NCBI GenBank assembly: GCA_934317005.1
Contig: CAKREB010000003.1
Span: 62,001 to 126,000 of the forward strand
Source: an uncultured Lachnospiraceae bacterium
GTDB taxonomy: Bacteria > Bacillota > Clostridia > Lachnospirales > Lachnospiraceae
Direction: 5' to 3'
Length of the DNA stretch: 64,000 bases
Below are positions 1 through 8,386 of the stretch, in pieces; the first letter of the stretch is position 1, and every line of letters starts with the position of its first letter. The position numbers were made by a program, and so were the translations under genes. Below the pieces are notes generated by a model, which worked only from the letters and a program-made list of their open reading frames with translations, did not search any database and was not told the origin of the DNA.

Positions 1-84
1 AAGCAGGGTGATGTAGAAGCAAAAGCATGGGGATGCGATCTGACATATGATTATGTAAAGATTAACGGAGATTATCGTTCATAA
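1..84 (+). CDS. argJ: ArgJ glutamate N-acetyltransferase, 3' end only
   Basis: The window opens inside a reading frame of 27 codons ending at TAA. It carries the C-terminal signature AWGCDLTYDYVKIN of the bifunctional ornithine acetyltransferase/N-acetylglutamate synthase ArgJ, which recycles acetyl groups in arginine biosynthesis in the cytoplasm. Only the extreme C-terminus is present, so the catalytic Thr and the autocleavage site lie outside the window. The identification rests on this conserved tail alone. It is followed by a long bidirectional terminator shared with the convergent transpeptidase gene. Confidence 0.85.
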   Translation, partial: KQGDVEAKAWGCDLTYDYVKINGDYRS

Positions 85-167
85 GAGTGATTAGCGGACA
101 TCCGGAAAAAAGTTTCTATTCATCGCTATCATAGCAAAGCAGTAATAGGAACTTTGAAAAAACGATA

Positions 168-206
168 AAAACGGCACCGTCGTGTTTGAAGACGGTGCCG
201 TTTTTA
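168..206. terminator. Bidirectional intrinsic terminator between argJ and the L,D-transpeptidase
   Basis: A 12-bp stem (AACGGCACCGTC pairing with GACGGTGCCGTT) with an 8-nt loop, flanked by A-runs on the left and T-runs on the right. It can therefore stop transcription from both convergent genes. Confidence 0.9.
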
Positions 207-215
207 TCATGTTAT

Positions 216-1907
216 CTAGTAAATAAATACAGGTTCGCGGTATTTGCTAAGATTATAAATCTTTTTAGCATCATCCGGATGTAAATTGATGCATCCGTGA
301 GATCCTCTGGTCTTATAAGTATCTTTCGTCCAATGCGCCCAATCCTGCCAGGTAGCAGGGTGGAAGCCGGTACCGGTCCAGGTGATCCGTACCCAGTTTT
401 TTACCGGAGTAGCATAATCTGCACCGGTTAGAGTATAAGCTTCCCGATGCTCCTTGATATAAAAGGCTCCAGTTGGTGTTCTTCTGCCTTCTACCGGTCG
501 GCCGGTGATGCAGTGGCAGCTAAACTTTACTTTGCCGTTGCGGATGACATAAACCTTCTGTGCACTGATAGAGATTTCGATATAATTCTGGGTGTCCCAA
601 TCATTGATAAAATTAGTATAGTCCTTTTTAAATGCAGTATTTGCATAGATAACTTTTCTTTTTAAAGTCAATGCTTTTTTGTTAGCAGCGTTTGGATCTG
701 CAATATAAGCATTTGTAGTATCTTCCGAAATGACTGCCTTTAAAGCTTTCTTTGTCTGCTTTAAGGTTTTGTCAAAGTCGATCTGCCAGCCGTAGTCACC
801 ACCAACGATAGTAACGGTCTTGCCATTGTGTGCTTTGATCTTTCGGTTTTTGCCGACAGTTTTGTATTTCAGGCAAAAGGCTTCCACCCAATCGGAGATA
901 GCATCCTGATCATATTTAATCTTGCCGTTTTTATAGTTGATCCATTTGGAAATATCAGATGGTGTAATCTGTTCTTTGACACCTTCTCCCATATTCCATG
1001 TGATATAACGTACCGCAGCGTTATTGCAGACGGAAACGGCAGTCTGCAGTTTGTCGTCATCGGAAGAAACCAAAGGAGCTTTGTACACATCCGGATAAGT
1101 CTTTTCGTTTGTGATATCCAGTGTTGTCTTTGCATCGTGGATCGCATCCTCTACGGCAGTTAGCAGAGCCTTCACACGGATTTTGTTTCCCTTTACTTCC
1201 TTGACACATACATATTGTTTTTTCTCATCAGAATATGTTACGGTTGCAGCTTTTGGTGCAGTAATCTGATAACTGTCACTTCCGGCAACCAGATCCGACT
1301 GGCGCAGCAGTCTGCGAAGCTTGCGTGCATCGTAGGTTACGTCAAACTCCAGATCGTAAGTGTTTTTTCCAGCGAATAAAGAAAATGTCTTGTGCTGTTT
1401 TTGGAACAATTGATCAAAGTTAGAACTGATCTGAAAAGAATAATCAATATCATCACCATTGACCGTCAATGTCCCGTTGTCCCTGCCTTTGATGACAAGA
1501 GCATAATTGCGGTAAGTGTTTTCTAAGTTTTTCTTCGACTCTTCCAATGTCTGACCGGATAGGTTGATACCATCTACGGTAGTGTTTTTATACCACTTAT
1601 TCTGATAGTGAAGCTTTTGTTGAAGAATGATACCTGCCACAACCACAATAGCGATGGTAAGTGTTCCTCCTAGTGCTAAGAAAAGCTTGCGTCTGCCGGA
1701 TGCAGCCTTTCCGGTGTCCAAAGTAACATCATTTGTTTCAGGCGAATCCTTTGGCTCTGTGAGCCGCCATGAAGCCGAAGAATCAGAAACTTCGGCTGTG
1801 CCTGCAGTTTCATCGGAAGTATTTTCTTCTGTAGTCTGAAGGGTATCTTCTAAAGAAGTATTGTCAACAGAAGAAGTTTTTTTGAAATGTTTGTTTTTCT
1901 TACTCAT
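216..1907 (-). CDS. Membrane-anchored L,D-transpeptidase (YkuD) with peptidoglycan-binding region
   Basis: A 563-aa protein. Residues 1-70 are a Ser/Thr/Glu-rich cytoplasmic segment, and about 75-97 is one transmembrane helix. Residues ~100-420 look like the PG_binding_4/VanW-associated region, and the YkuD catalytic domain occupies the C-terminus. The active-site motif SHGCINL holds the nucleophilic Cys near residue 539, with the conserved His two residues before. Such enzymes make 3-3 cross-links in peptidoglycan outside the membrane. The gene stands alone, convergent with argJ. A long, low-complexity N-terminal cytoplasmic segment is common in Lachnospiraceae homologues. The start is ATG at 1907. 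Confidence 0.9.
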   Translation of the reverse strand: MSKKNKHFKKTSSVDNTSLEDTLQTTEENTSDETAGTAEVSDSSASWRLTEPKDSPETNDVTLDTGKAASGRRKLFLALGGTLTIAIVVVAGIILQQKLHYQNKWYKNTTVDGINLSGQTLEESKKNLENTYRNYALVIKGRDNGTLTVNGDDIDYSFQISSNFDQLFQKQHKTFSLFAGKNTYDLEFDVTYDARKLRRLLRQSDLVAGSDSYQITAPKAATVTYSDEKKQYVCVKEVKGNKIRVKALLTAVEDAIHDAKTTLDITNEKTYPDVYKAPLVSSDDDKLQTAVSVCNNAAVRYITWNMGEGVKEQITPSDISKWINYKNGKIKYDQDAISDWVEAFCLKYKTVGKNRKIKAHNGKTVTIVGGDYGWQIDFDKTLKQTKKALKAVISEDTTNAYIADPNAANKKALTLKRKVIYANTAFKKDYTNFINDWDTQNYIEISISAQKVYVIRNGKVKFSCHCITGRPVEGRRTPTGAFYIKEHREAYTLTGADYATPVKNWVRITWTGTGFHPATWQDWAHWTKDTYKTRGSHGCINLHPDDAKKIYNLSKYREPVFIY

Positions 1908-2019
1908 GTTATGTATACCGTGTTTCCCTTTTCTAATAATTTCTCTTTTTCTGTATCATATGTATGTAGGCAGAACCTATTGTATGTGTGTTGTCCACAA
2001 GTCATATGTTACAAAAGAA

Positions 2020-2048
2020 TTGTTTTTGTAAACAGTATTTATTATAAT
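2020..2048 (+). promoter_or_regulatory. Sigma-A promoter for the DUF3783 gene
   Basis: -35 TTGTTT and a perfect -10 TATAAT separated by 17 bp, about 130 bp upstream of the ATG at 2178. No terminator lies between. Confidence 0.55.
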
Positions 2049-2177
2049 GAGTAGTAGTGAAGGATTTGTATCAAAAAAGTTACAAAAGTAATTCAATTTG
2101 CATGAAAATGTTACAGATATATTAAAGAATAAAAGAAAAGATAAATGAGAGAATAAGAAGCAGAGAGGAAGTAGAGA

Positions 2178-2528
2178 ATGGAAAAAATATTACTGTTTCA
2201 GGTGCCGAATGCTACAGAAATAAAGAGTGCACTGGCACCGTTACATATCAGGACAGAGGAAGTGGAAACGAAGGATTTTCGGAAAACACTGGGTGCGATT
2301 TATGCGGACGAGAAGACGACGGAAGAAGAATTTCATGGAGAGGCACCAAAGGGAAGTCTGATGGTATTTTGCTGTTTGCCGGATAAAGTGCTTGACCGGG
2401 TGCTGGCAGCCTTGAAGCGTAAGCATATTACCGTGGACTATAAGGCGGTGATGACTTCGACCAATGCAAAGTGGAATATACTGCGCATTTACTTTGAGAT
2501 GGAACGTGAGAAAAAGAGTCTGTCCTGA
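2178..2528 (+). CDS. DUF3783 family protein
   Basis: A 116-aa cytoplasmic protein with no membrane segment. The pattern matches DUF3783: an N-terminal strand-helix segment, a central LMVFCCLPDKVLDRVL stretch, then KAVMTSTNAKWN near residue 95. The family is widespread in Clostridia but has no assigned biochemical role. The start is supported by AGAGAGGAAG just upstream of the ATG. It precedes the DUF1292 gene by 130 bp and may be co-transcribed, since no clear terminator separates them. Confidence 0.75.
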   Translation: MEKILLFQVPNATEIKSALAPLHIRTEEVETKDFRKTLGAIYADEKTTEEEFHGEAPKGSLMVFCCLPDKVLDRVLAALKRKHITVDYKAVMTSTNAKWNILRIYFEMEREKKSLS

Positions 2529-2658
2529 ATTTGGAGGGGAAATAAGAAAATACGGTATATGACTTAGTTTCGGTGAAAGGAAAGATAATTGACAATAGGC
2601 TTTTTCAATGTTACTATCAAGCAAGAACAATGCGAAAAGCAGTTAGAAAGGGGAAATT

Positions 2659-3045
2659 ATGAACGATAGAAATAGAGAGTTATTATTTGGGGACAGTGAT
2701 ATGACAGCAGTCATTACCTTAACAGATGAAGATGGCAATGATGTAGATACAGAAGTGATCGCTTCGATGGAAGTGGAAGAGCTTGGCAAAGAGTTTATTG
2801 CTGTACTGCCACAGGATACCAAAGAGGGAGAAGAAGCAGAGGCTATGATCCTTCAGTATTCTGAGGATGAGAAAGGAGATCCGGTATTTGCACCGATCGA
2901 AGATGAGGAAGAGTTTGAAATTGTTTCGGAAGCATTTAATCAGGTCTTTGAACAGGGAATTGATGAAGATGACGATGAAGCAGAGAACGGTTTTCTGGAT
3001 GACATTGGTGATATTATTCCGGGTGTGTCTATTAAAAATGATTAA
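2659..3045 (+). CDS. DUF1292 family acidic protein
   Basis: A 128-aa, strongly acidic protein. An N-terminal beta-rich part contains DEDGNDVDTEVIA, and a middle motif reads FEIVSEAFNQVFE. Both are typical of DUF1292 (YrzB-like), whose function is unknown. In many Firmicutes it sits near RNA-processing genes (Holliday-junction resolvase, Fur), which are not present here. The AGAAAGGGG box before the ATG at 2659 is a good ribosome-binding site. A strong terminator follows immediately. Confidence 0.8.
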   Translation: MNDRNRELLFGDSDMTAVITLTDEDGNDVDTEVIASMEVEELGKEFIAVLPQDTKEGEEAEAMILQYSEDEKGDPVFAPIEDEEEFEIVSEAFNQVFEQGIDEDDDEAENGFLDDIGDIIPGVSIKND

Positions 3046-3075
3046 TCCGTTTATGGAATTTTCGGAAAATTTGCA

Positions 3076-3103
3076 GGGAGAATGCGTTGGCATTCTCCTT
3101 TTT
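3076..3103 (+). terminator. Intrinsic terminator after the DUF1292 gene
   Basis: GGAGAATGC, a GTTG loop, GCATTCTCC, then TTTTT. The GAGAATGC core recurs in two other terminators in the window (18535 and 33518). Confidence 0.9.
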
Positions 3104-3244
3104 GCGTTTAAAGAAAATTGCCGGCTTTATATCAATTAAAAATGCTTTGTAAAGATATGAATATTGCATTACAGAAGATGCTTGCACAATAGTGATACAC
3201 CAACAGGGACTGCCCTGTGGAAATAAAAAAATCTGCAAATATAC

Positions 3245-3273
3245 TTGTGAAAAATACACAAAAGTTGTATACT
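3245..3273 (+). promoter_or_regulatory. Sigma-A promoter for the cytidylate-kinase-like gene
   Basis: -35 TTGTGA, 17-bp spacer, -10 TATACT, about 80 bp upstream of the start codon. The gap 3046-3355 otherwise holds only the terminator at 3076 and AT-rich sequence. Confidence 0.55.
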
Positions 3274-3355
3274 ATATATAAAATATTGGTAGCAGATTAT
3301 ACAAAATCAGATTACTCTGATTTGGGTGGGCAGATATAGAAAGGTGGAATTGATT

Positions 3356-3964
3356 ATGAACAAAGTAATTACAATTGGAAGACAATATGGTAGCGGTGGA
3401 CGTGAAATAGGACAGAAGATAGCAGAAAAGTATGATATTCCATTTTATGATAATGAATTGATCACACGTGCGGCAAAGGAAAGCGGATTTGCAGAGGAAA
3501 CCTTTGAAAGAGCAGAAGATAAGGCGACAAACAGTCTCTTATATTCTTTGGCTATGGGTATCAATGTATATGGAAATCAGGATTTTGGATTTTCCGGTCT
3601 GTCGCTGGATGACAGGATTTTTCTGGCACAGTCAGATGTGATACGAAAGGTTGCGGAGGAAGGACCTTGCGTGATCGTAGGTCGTTGTGCAGACTATGTA
3701 CTGCGGGAACGTGACAACGTATTCAACGTTTTTGTCAGAGCATCTATGGAGTATCGTTTGCAGCGTGCGATTAAAAACTATGGTGTAGATGAAAAGGGAG
3801 CTGCTGATTTCATTCTGAAAAATGATAAGCGCAGAGGAAACTATTACAGCTATCATGTTGGAGAGAAGTGGACGAACCTAAACAACTATGATCTGGTCAT
3901 TCGTAGTGATGTTATGGGAATCGATCAGGCAGTCGCATGCATTTGCACTTATTTAGGAGAATAA
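3356..3964 (+). CDS. Cytidylate kinase-like family protein
   Basis: A 202-aa P-loop nucleotide-kinase fold. The N-terminus reads ITIGRQYGSGGREIG, the atypical Walker A of the Cytidylate_kin2 family, followed by a lid region rich in Arg (NDKRRGNYY) and a conserved VIVGRCADYVLR. Family members are related to CMP kinase, but their true substrate is unproven. I chose the ATG at 3356 because AGAAAGGTGG lies at proper distance and homologues start with M-x-x-I-T-I-x-R. The in-frame GTG 30 bp earlier has no ribosome-binding site. It is followed closely by the sirtuin-like gene, probably in one transcript. Confidence 0.8.
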   Translation: MNKVITIGRQYGSGGREIGQKIAEKYDIPFYDNELITRAAKESGFAEETFERAEDKATNSLLYSLAMGINVYGNQDFGFSGLSLDDRIFLAQSDVIRKVAEEGPCVIVGRCADYVLRERDNVFNVFVRASMEYRLQRAIKNYGVDEKGAADFILKNDKRRGNYYSYHVGEKWTNLNNYDLVIRSDVMGIDQAVACICTYLGE

Positions 3965-4001
3965 TCAAAAGGGCCGGATACAAGCGATAGGGGGTGCTGT
4001 T

Positions 4002-4748
4002 ATGGATCAGGTTTTAGACAAGATTAAGGAAATCGTCAGTGAAAGTCAGAACATTGTTTTAGTAAGCGGCAGTGAGGTGATGCGCGAGACAGGATTAAAC
4101 GGGATTCATGCGGAACATATGGCATATGAGATCGAAAGTAAATATGGTTATTCCAGTGATGAGATTGTTTCCTCACTGTTCTTAGGGCGTCAGGTAGAAA
4201 CTTTTTATGACTTTTACCGCAATGTTATCCTTAACAAAATGGATGTAGAACCTACGGCAGTATATAAGGCAGCAGCTCATTTGGAACAGGAAGGAAAGCT
4301 TACAGCGGTCGTTACCAGAATGATCTATGGCTTATATCAGAAGGCAGGCTGCAAAAATGTGATTGAAATGTATGGTTCAGCAGAGAAAAACCGCTGTCCG
4401 GTATGTGGCAGAGTCTATGATGCACACTATATCAAGGAATGCGATGAAGCACCGAAGTGTACGGAGTGTGGAGTGATTCTGCGTCCCGGTTTTACTTTAT
4501 TTGGGGAGATGCTTGACAATGGGAAGCTGACAAAGGCATGTGACGCGATCGAGCATGCTGATGTTTTGATCGTGGCAGGTATGGCACTTCGTTCTCAGAC
4601 ATGGGCAGGAATGTTACGATATTATGAGGGCGATAAGCTGGTTTTATTAAATACGCATGAAAACAGAGGCGATGAAAAAGCGAATTATCGTGCTTATGGC
4701 AAATTGTCGGAGCTTTTTGCGTACATTACAGATCTGCCACAGGAATGA
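4002..4748 (+). CDS. Sirtuin-fold (Sir2-like) protein lacking the catalytic residues
   Basis: A 248-aa protein with the layout of an NAD-dependent protein deacylase, including the four-Cys zinc ribbon (C132, C135, C153, C156) and the following GFTLFGEML segment. The active site is degenerate. The usual GAGxS loop is VSGSEV, the canonical TQNIDGLH is TRMIYGLY, and the general-base His of the ELHG motif is Tyr124 (EMYGS). The family's NAD-binding Asn and Asp are also replaced. Deacylase activity is therefore doubtful; a binding or ADP-ribose-sensing role is conceivable but unproven. It lies 37 bp after the kinase-like gene. Confidence 0.8.
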   Translation: MDQVLDKIKEIVSESQNIVLVSGSEVMRETGLNGIHAEHMAYEIESKYGYSSDEIVSSLFLGRQVETFYDFYRNVILNKMDVEPTAVYKAAAHLEQEGKLTAVVTRMIYGLYQKAGCKNVIEMYGSAEKNRCPVCGRVYDAHYIKECDEAPKCTECGVILRPGFTLFGEMLDNGKLTKACDAIEHADVLIVAGMALRSQTWAGMLRYYEGDKLVLLNTHENRGDEKANYRAYGKLSELFAYITDLPQE

Positions 4749-4772
4749 TGCGATGGTTGCAAAGAACGTAAA

Positions 4773-4833
4773 AAAAGTATACAATAAAGGCTGCTTATGT
4801 CTGTAGGGACAGTAGCCGATATTGTATACTTTT
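4773..4833 (+). terminator. Long interrupted hairpin between the sirtuin-like gene and gltX
   Basis: A 13-nt outer arm AAAAGTATACAAT pairs perfectly with ATTGTATACTTTT, and an inner stem GGCTGCT/AGTAGCC encloses the loop. The 3' arm ends in TTTT. It can end the upstream transcript. Its position 55 bp before gltX also leaves room for a role in that gene's leader, but no T-box sequence is seen. Confidence 0.6.
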
Positions 4834-4887
4834 ATTAGTGTATGGGAAAGATATTGTTTTCTATGCAAAACAGAAATGAGGAAGAGA

Positions 4888-6360
4888 ATGAGTAAAAAAA
4901 TTAGAACAAGATTTGCTCCGAGTCCTACCGGAAGAATGCATGTAGGAAATTTAAGAACAGCTTTATATGAGTATCTGATCGCAAAGCATGAGAATGGTAC
5001 ATTTGTACTTCGTATTGAAGATACAGATCAGGAACGTTTTGTGCCGGAAGCATTGGATATTATTTATCATACAATGGAAATGACAGGATTAAAGCATGAC
5101 GAAGGTCCGGATAAGGACGGTGGCTATGGTCCATATGTACAGAGCGAGCGTATGAAAAGCGGTATGTATCTGGAATATGCCAAGCAGCTTGTAGAAAAGG
5201 GAGAGGCATATTACTGCTTCTGTACAAAGGAGCGTCTGGAATCTCTTCGCGCATCCAGCACAACAGAGGATGGAAAAGAGATTGCAAAGTACGACAAGCA
5301 TTGTCTGCATTTATCAAAGGAAGAGGTAGAGGAAAAGTTAGCAGCAGGAGTTCCTTATGTTATCCGTCAGAATAATCCGACAACAGGAACAACAACATTT
5401 CATGATGCTATCTATGGTGATATCACAGTAGACAATGAAGAATTAGATGACATGATCTTAATTAAGACAGATGGCTTCCCAACTTACAATTTTGCCAATG
5501 TTATTGATGATCATCTGATGGAGATCACACATGTTGTCAGAGGAAATGAGTACCTTTCTTCTGCACCAAAATACAATCGTTTGTACGAAGCTTTTGGCTG
5601 GGAAGTACCGGAATATGTACATTGTCCGATCATTACAGATGAGAACCACAAAAAGCTTGCCAAAAGAAGCGGTCATGCTTCTGTAGAGGATCTGTTAGAG
5701 CAGGGATTTTTGCCTGAGGCAATCGTAAACTTTGTTGCGCTGCTTGGATGGAGTCCGAGTGATGACAGAGAAATCTTTTCTCTGAAAGAATTAGAAGAGG
5801 CATTTGACTATCATCATATCAGCAAATCGCCGGCTGTGTTTGATATTACCAAGGCAAAGTGGATGAATGGGGAATATATTAAGGCAATGGATATGGATCG
5901 TTATCTGGAGTACGCACTTCCGGTAATTAAGAGTGTTGTAACAAAGGACTATGATCTGACAAAGATTGCAGAGTTAGTTAAGACCAGAATCGAGGTATTC
6001 CCTGATATTAAGGAAAAGATTGACTTCTTTGAAGAGCTTCCGGAGTACGATACAGCTATGTATACACACAAGAAGATGAAGACGAACAGTGAAAATTCAT
6101 TGGAAGTGTTAAAGGATATGCTGCCTCGATTAGAAGCGCAGGAGGATTATTCTATTGCCGGAATTGAAGCACTTTGCAAGGAATATATTGCAGAAAAAGA
6201 ACTGAAAAACGGTCGTGTGCTGTGGCCACTCCGTACTGCTGTTTCCGGAAAGCAGATGACACCGGGTGGAGCGTATGAGATTATGGAAATTCTTGGAAAA
6301 GAAGAATCTCTTGCCCGTATCCGCAAAGGAATTGAGATGTTGGAACAGGAGAATGCATGA
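4888..6360 (+). CDS. gltX: Glutamyl-tRNA synthetase
   Basis: A 490-aa class I aminoacyl-tRNA synthetase that charges tRNA-Glu (often also tRNA-Gln in bacteria lacking GlnRS). The HIGH-type motif appears as MHVGN after RFAPSPTG near the N-terminus, and the KMSKS-type motif appears as KLAKRSG near residue 256. The C-terminal anticodon-binding part is of normal length. The start is the ATG at 4888, preceded by GAGGAAGAG and giving the conserved N-terminus; an upstream in-frame ATG at 4822 would add 22 non-conserved residues. Its stop overlaps the next gene (ATGA), so translation is probably coupled. Confidence 0.97.
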   Translation: MSKKIRTRFAPSPTGRMHVGNLRTALYEYLIAKHENGTFVLRIEDTDQERFVPEALDIIYHTMEMTGLKHDEGPDKDGGYGPYVQSERMKSGMYLEYAKQLVEKGEAYYCFCTKERLESLRASSTTEDGKEIAKYDKHCLHLSKEEVEEKLAAGVPYVIRQNNPTTGTTTFHDAIYGDITVDNEELDDMILIKTDGFPTYNFANVIDDHLMEITHVVRGNEYLSSAPKYNRLYEAFGWEVPEYVHCPIITDENHKKLAKRSGHASVEDLLEQGFLPEAIVNFVALLGWSPSDDREIFSLKELEEAFDYHHISKSPAVFDITKAKWMNGEYIKAMDMDRYLEYALPVIKSVVTKDYDLTKIAELVKTRIEVFPDIKEKIDFFEELPEYDTAMYTHKKMKTNSENSLEVLKDMLPRLEAQEDYSIAGIEALCKEYIAEKELKNGRVLWPLRTAVSGKQMTPGGAYEIMEILGKEESLARIRKGIEMLEQENA

Positions 6361-8249
6361 ACGGATTGAATGATGCACAAAAGCAGGCGGTCTCTCATTT
6401 TGAGGGGCCGATGCTTGTTTTAGCAGGACCCGGCAGTGGAAAAACCCGCGTGATCACAGAGAGGATTCGTTATCTGATCGAGGAAAAGGGGGTAGCGCCG
6501 GCCGGTATTTTAGTGATCACATTTACAAAGGCGGCTGCACTGGAGATGAAGCAGCGCTATCAGAATCTTTCTCATTCCCGCAAGGGCGGTGTTCACTTTG
6601 GCACATTTCATGCCATTTTTTTCATGATATTAAAATATGCTTATCATTATACGGCGGATAATATTGTGCGGGATGAAGTGCGATATGAAATCTTAAAGCG
6701 TATCATGCATGAAACAGATCTGGAAATTGAAGATGAAAGAGAGTTTCTAAACGATTTAGAGGCAGAGATCAGCCGTGTCAAGGGCGATCGGATCGATCTG
6801 GCAAATTACTATTCTCCCCTTTGTTCAAATGAAGTATTTCGAGAGATGTTTCAAAAATATCAAAGAACTTTAGAGCAGAAAAGACTGATTGACTTTGATG
6901 ATATGTTACTGTACTGCTATGAGCTTTTGGAGCAGAGAGAAGATATCAGGCAGATCTGGCAGAAGCAGTTTCCATACATATTGATTGATGAGTTTCAAGA
7001 CATCTCAAGAGTGCAGTATGATGTTGTACGTCTTTTGGCAGAGCCGCGCCGCAATGTGTTTATAGTAGGGGATGATGATCAGTCAATCTATGGTTTTCGC
7101 GGAGCAAAGCCGGAGATGATGAAGCAGTTTCTAAAAGATTTTCCCGAGGCAAAGCAGTGTACGCTGGATATCAATTATCGCAGTGCAGCACCAATTGTGG
7201 AGGCAGCACAGCGTGTGATCTCGCAAAATAAGAATCGCCTGTCAAAAAAGATCCGTGCAGCAAAACAGGGACAGACAGTAGTGCGGAAAGAGCGTGGAAA
7301 GCAGGTACTGTGGGCGGATGCCGTTGAAATACAGGAGTTCTTGCAGCCGGCACAGCAGAATGAGCAGATACGTGCAAAGCTTTTGGAATATCGCAATCAG
7401 GGGATTCCTTATCATGAAATGGCAGTTCTTTTTCGAACAAATACGCAGGCGAGAGCGCTTAGTTCCAAACTGATGGAGTTTAATATACCATTTACCATGA
7501 AAGAACGTCTGCCGAATCTATATGAGCACTGGATTGTGCAGGATGTGCTTACCTATGTGCGCGTGGCAAAGGGCAGCCGCGAACGCGGACAGGTGCTGCG
7601 CATTATCAATCGTCCGAAAAGATATGTTCATCGCAATGCATTTACAGAACCTTATGTGGATATAGAAGAGCTAAAGAAATTCTATGAGGATAAGGAATGG
7701 ATGGTAGACCGGTTAGAACAGCTTCAGTATGATCTGTCGATGTTAGCGCAGATGCGGCCTTATGCTGCGGTAAACTTTATCCGGCGTGGAATCGGTTACG
7801 ATGAATATATCAGAGAATATGCTGAGTATCGTGGTATCCGTGCAGATGATATGTACGAAATCTTAGATGAACTGCAGGAGGAGGCACGAGAGCAGGAGTC
7901 CTTTGAAGCGTGGTATGCACATATGGAAAACTACAAAGAGGAATTAAAGGAGCAGATGCAAAAGAGTCATGAACTGCAGCGGGGAGGCAGCACTGAGGAC
8001 AGTGTCATGCTTATGACGATGCATGGGGCAAAGGGGTTGGAGTTTGAATGTGTCTTTATTCCAGATGCCAATGAGGGGATAACGCCACATAGCAAGTCTG
8101 TTCTTAACGCAGACATGGAAGAGGAACGAAGGATGTTTTATGTGGCGATGACACGTGCTAAATCACATCTGCATATTTATTATCTGAAGGAACGTTTTCA
8201 CAAAGAAGTGGATGTATCCCGTTTTGTCGAAGAGATTTTACGTTCGTAG
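6357..8249 (+). CDS. UvrD/PcrA-type ATP-dependent DNA helicase
   Basis: A 630-aa superfamily 1 3'-5' helicase. Walker A is GPGSGKT at residues 24-30, motif II is DEFQD, motif III-like DDDQSIYGFRG follows, motif V is TMHGAKGLEFE and motif VI is YVAMTRAK. It is shorter than PcrA (~720-750 aa) and ends soon after motif VI, so the C-terminal RNA-polymerase-binding tail is missing. It may be a second UvrD-like helicase beside a true PcrA encoded elsewhere. It overlaps gltX by 4 bp, an unusual pairing that suggests co-expression with translation genes. Confidence 0.93.
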   Translation: MNGLNDAQKQAVSHFEGPMLVLAGPGSGKTRVITERIRYLIEEKGVAPAGILVITFTKAAALEMKQRYQNLSHSRKGGVHFGTFHAIFFMILKYAYHYTADNIVRDEVRYEILKRIMHETDLEIEDEREFLNDLEAEISRVKGDRIDLANYYSPLCSNEVFREMFQKYQRTLEQKRLIDFDDMLLYCYELLEQREDIRQIWQKQFPYILIDEFQDISRVQYDVVRLLAEPRRNVFIVGDDDQSIYGFRGAKPEMMKQFLKDFPEAKQCTLDINYRSAAPIVEAAQRVISQNKNRLSKKIRAAKQGQTVVRKERGKQVLWADAVEIQEFLQPAQQNEQIRAKLLEYRNQGIPYHEMAVLFRTNTQARALSSKLMEFNIPFTMKERLPNLYEHWIVQDVLTYVRVAKGSRERGQVLRIINRPKRYVHRNAFTEPYVDIEELKKFYEDKEWMVDRLEQLQYDLSMLAQMRPYAAVNFIRRGIGYDEYIREYAEYRGIRADDMYEILDELQEEAREQESFEAWYAHMENYKEELKEQMQKSHELQRGGSTEDSVMLMTMHGAKGLEFECVFIPDANEGITPHSKSVLNADMEEERRMFYVAMTRAKSHLHIYYLKERFHKEVDVSRFVEEILRS

Positions 8250-8319
8250 GTTTTTATAATGACATGGAATGACAGTGTACTATCGGATACACTGTTGTGT
8301 CGGTGCTTTTCTAATACAT

Positions 8320-8375
8320 AAAATACCGGGTTTCAATCGTTACATTTAGGATACGATTGGAACTCGGTATTTTTA
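8320..8375. terminator. Bidirectional terminator between the helicase and the response regulator
   Basis: About 20 paired bases (AAATACCGGGTTTCAATCGT with ACGATTGGAACTCGGTATTT, with G-U and one mismatch), A-run before and T-run after. It serves both convergent genes. A weaker 8-bp hairpin without a T-tract lies just upstream at 8272-8295. Confidence 0.85.
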
Positions 8376-8386
8376 TGAAAAAGTTA

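Noticed and set aside
4773..4887. Possible T-box leader before gltX
   Set aside because: The hairpin is strong, but no T-box sequence, specifier loop or AG-bulge arrangement is present and the leader is too short.
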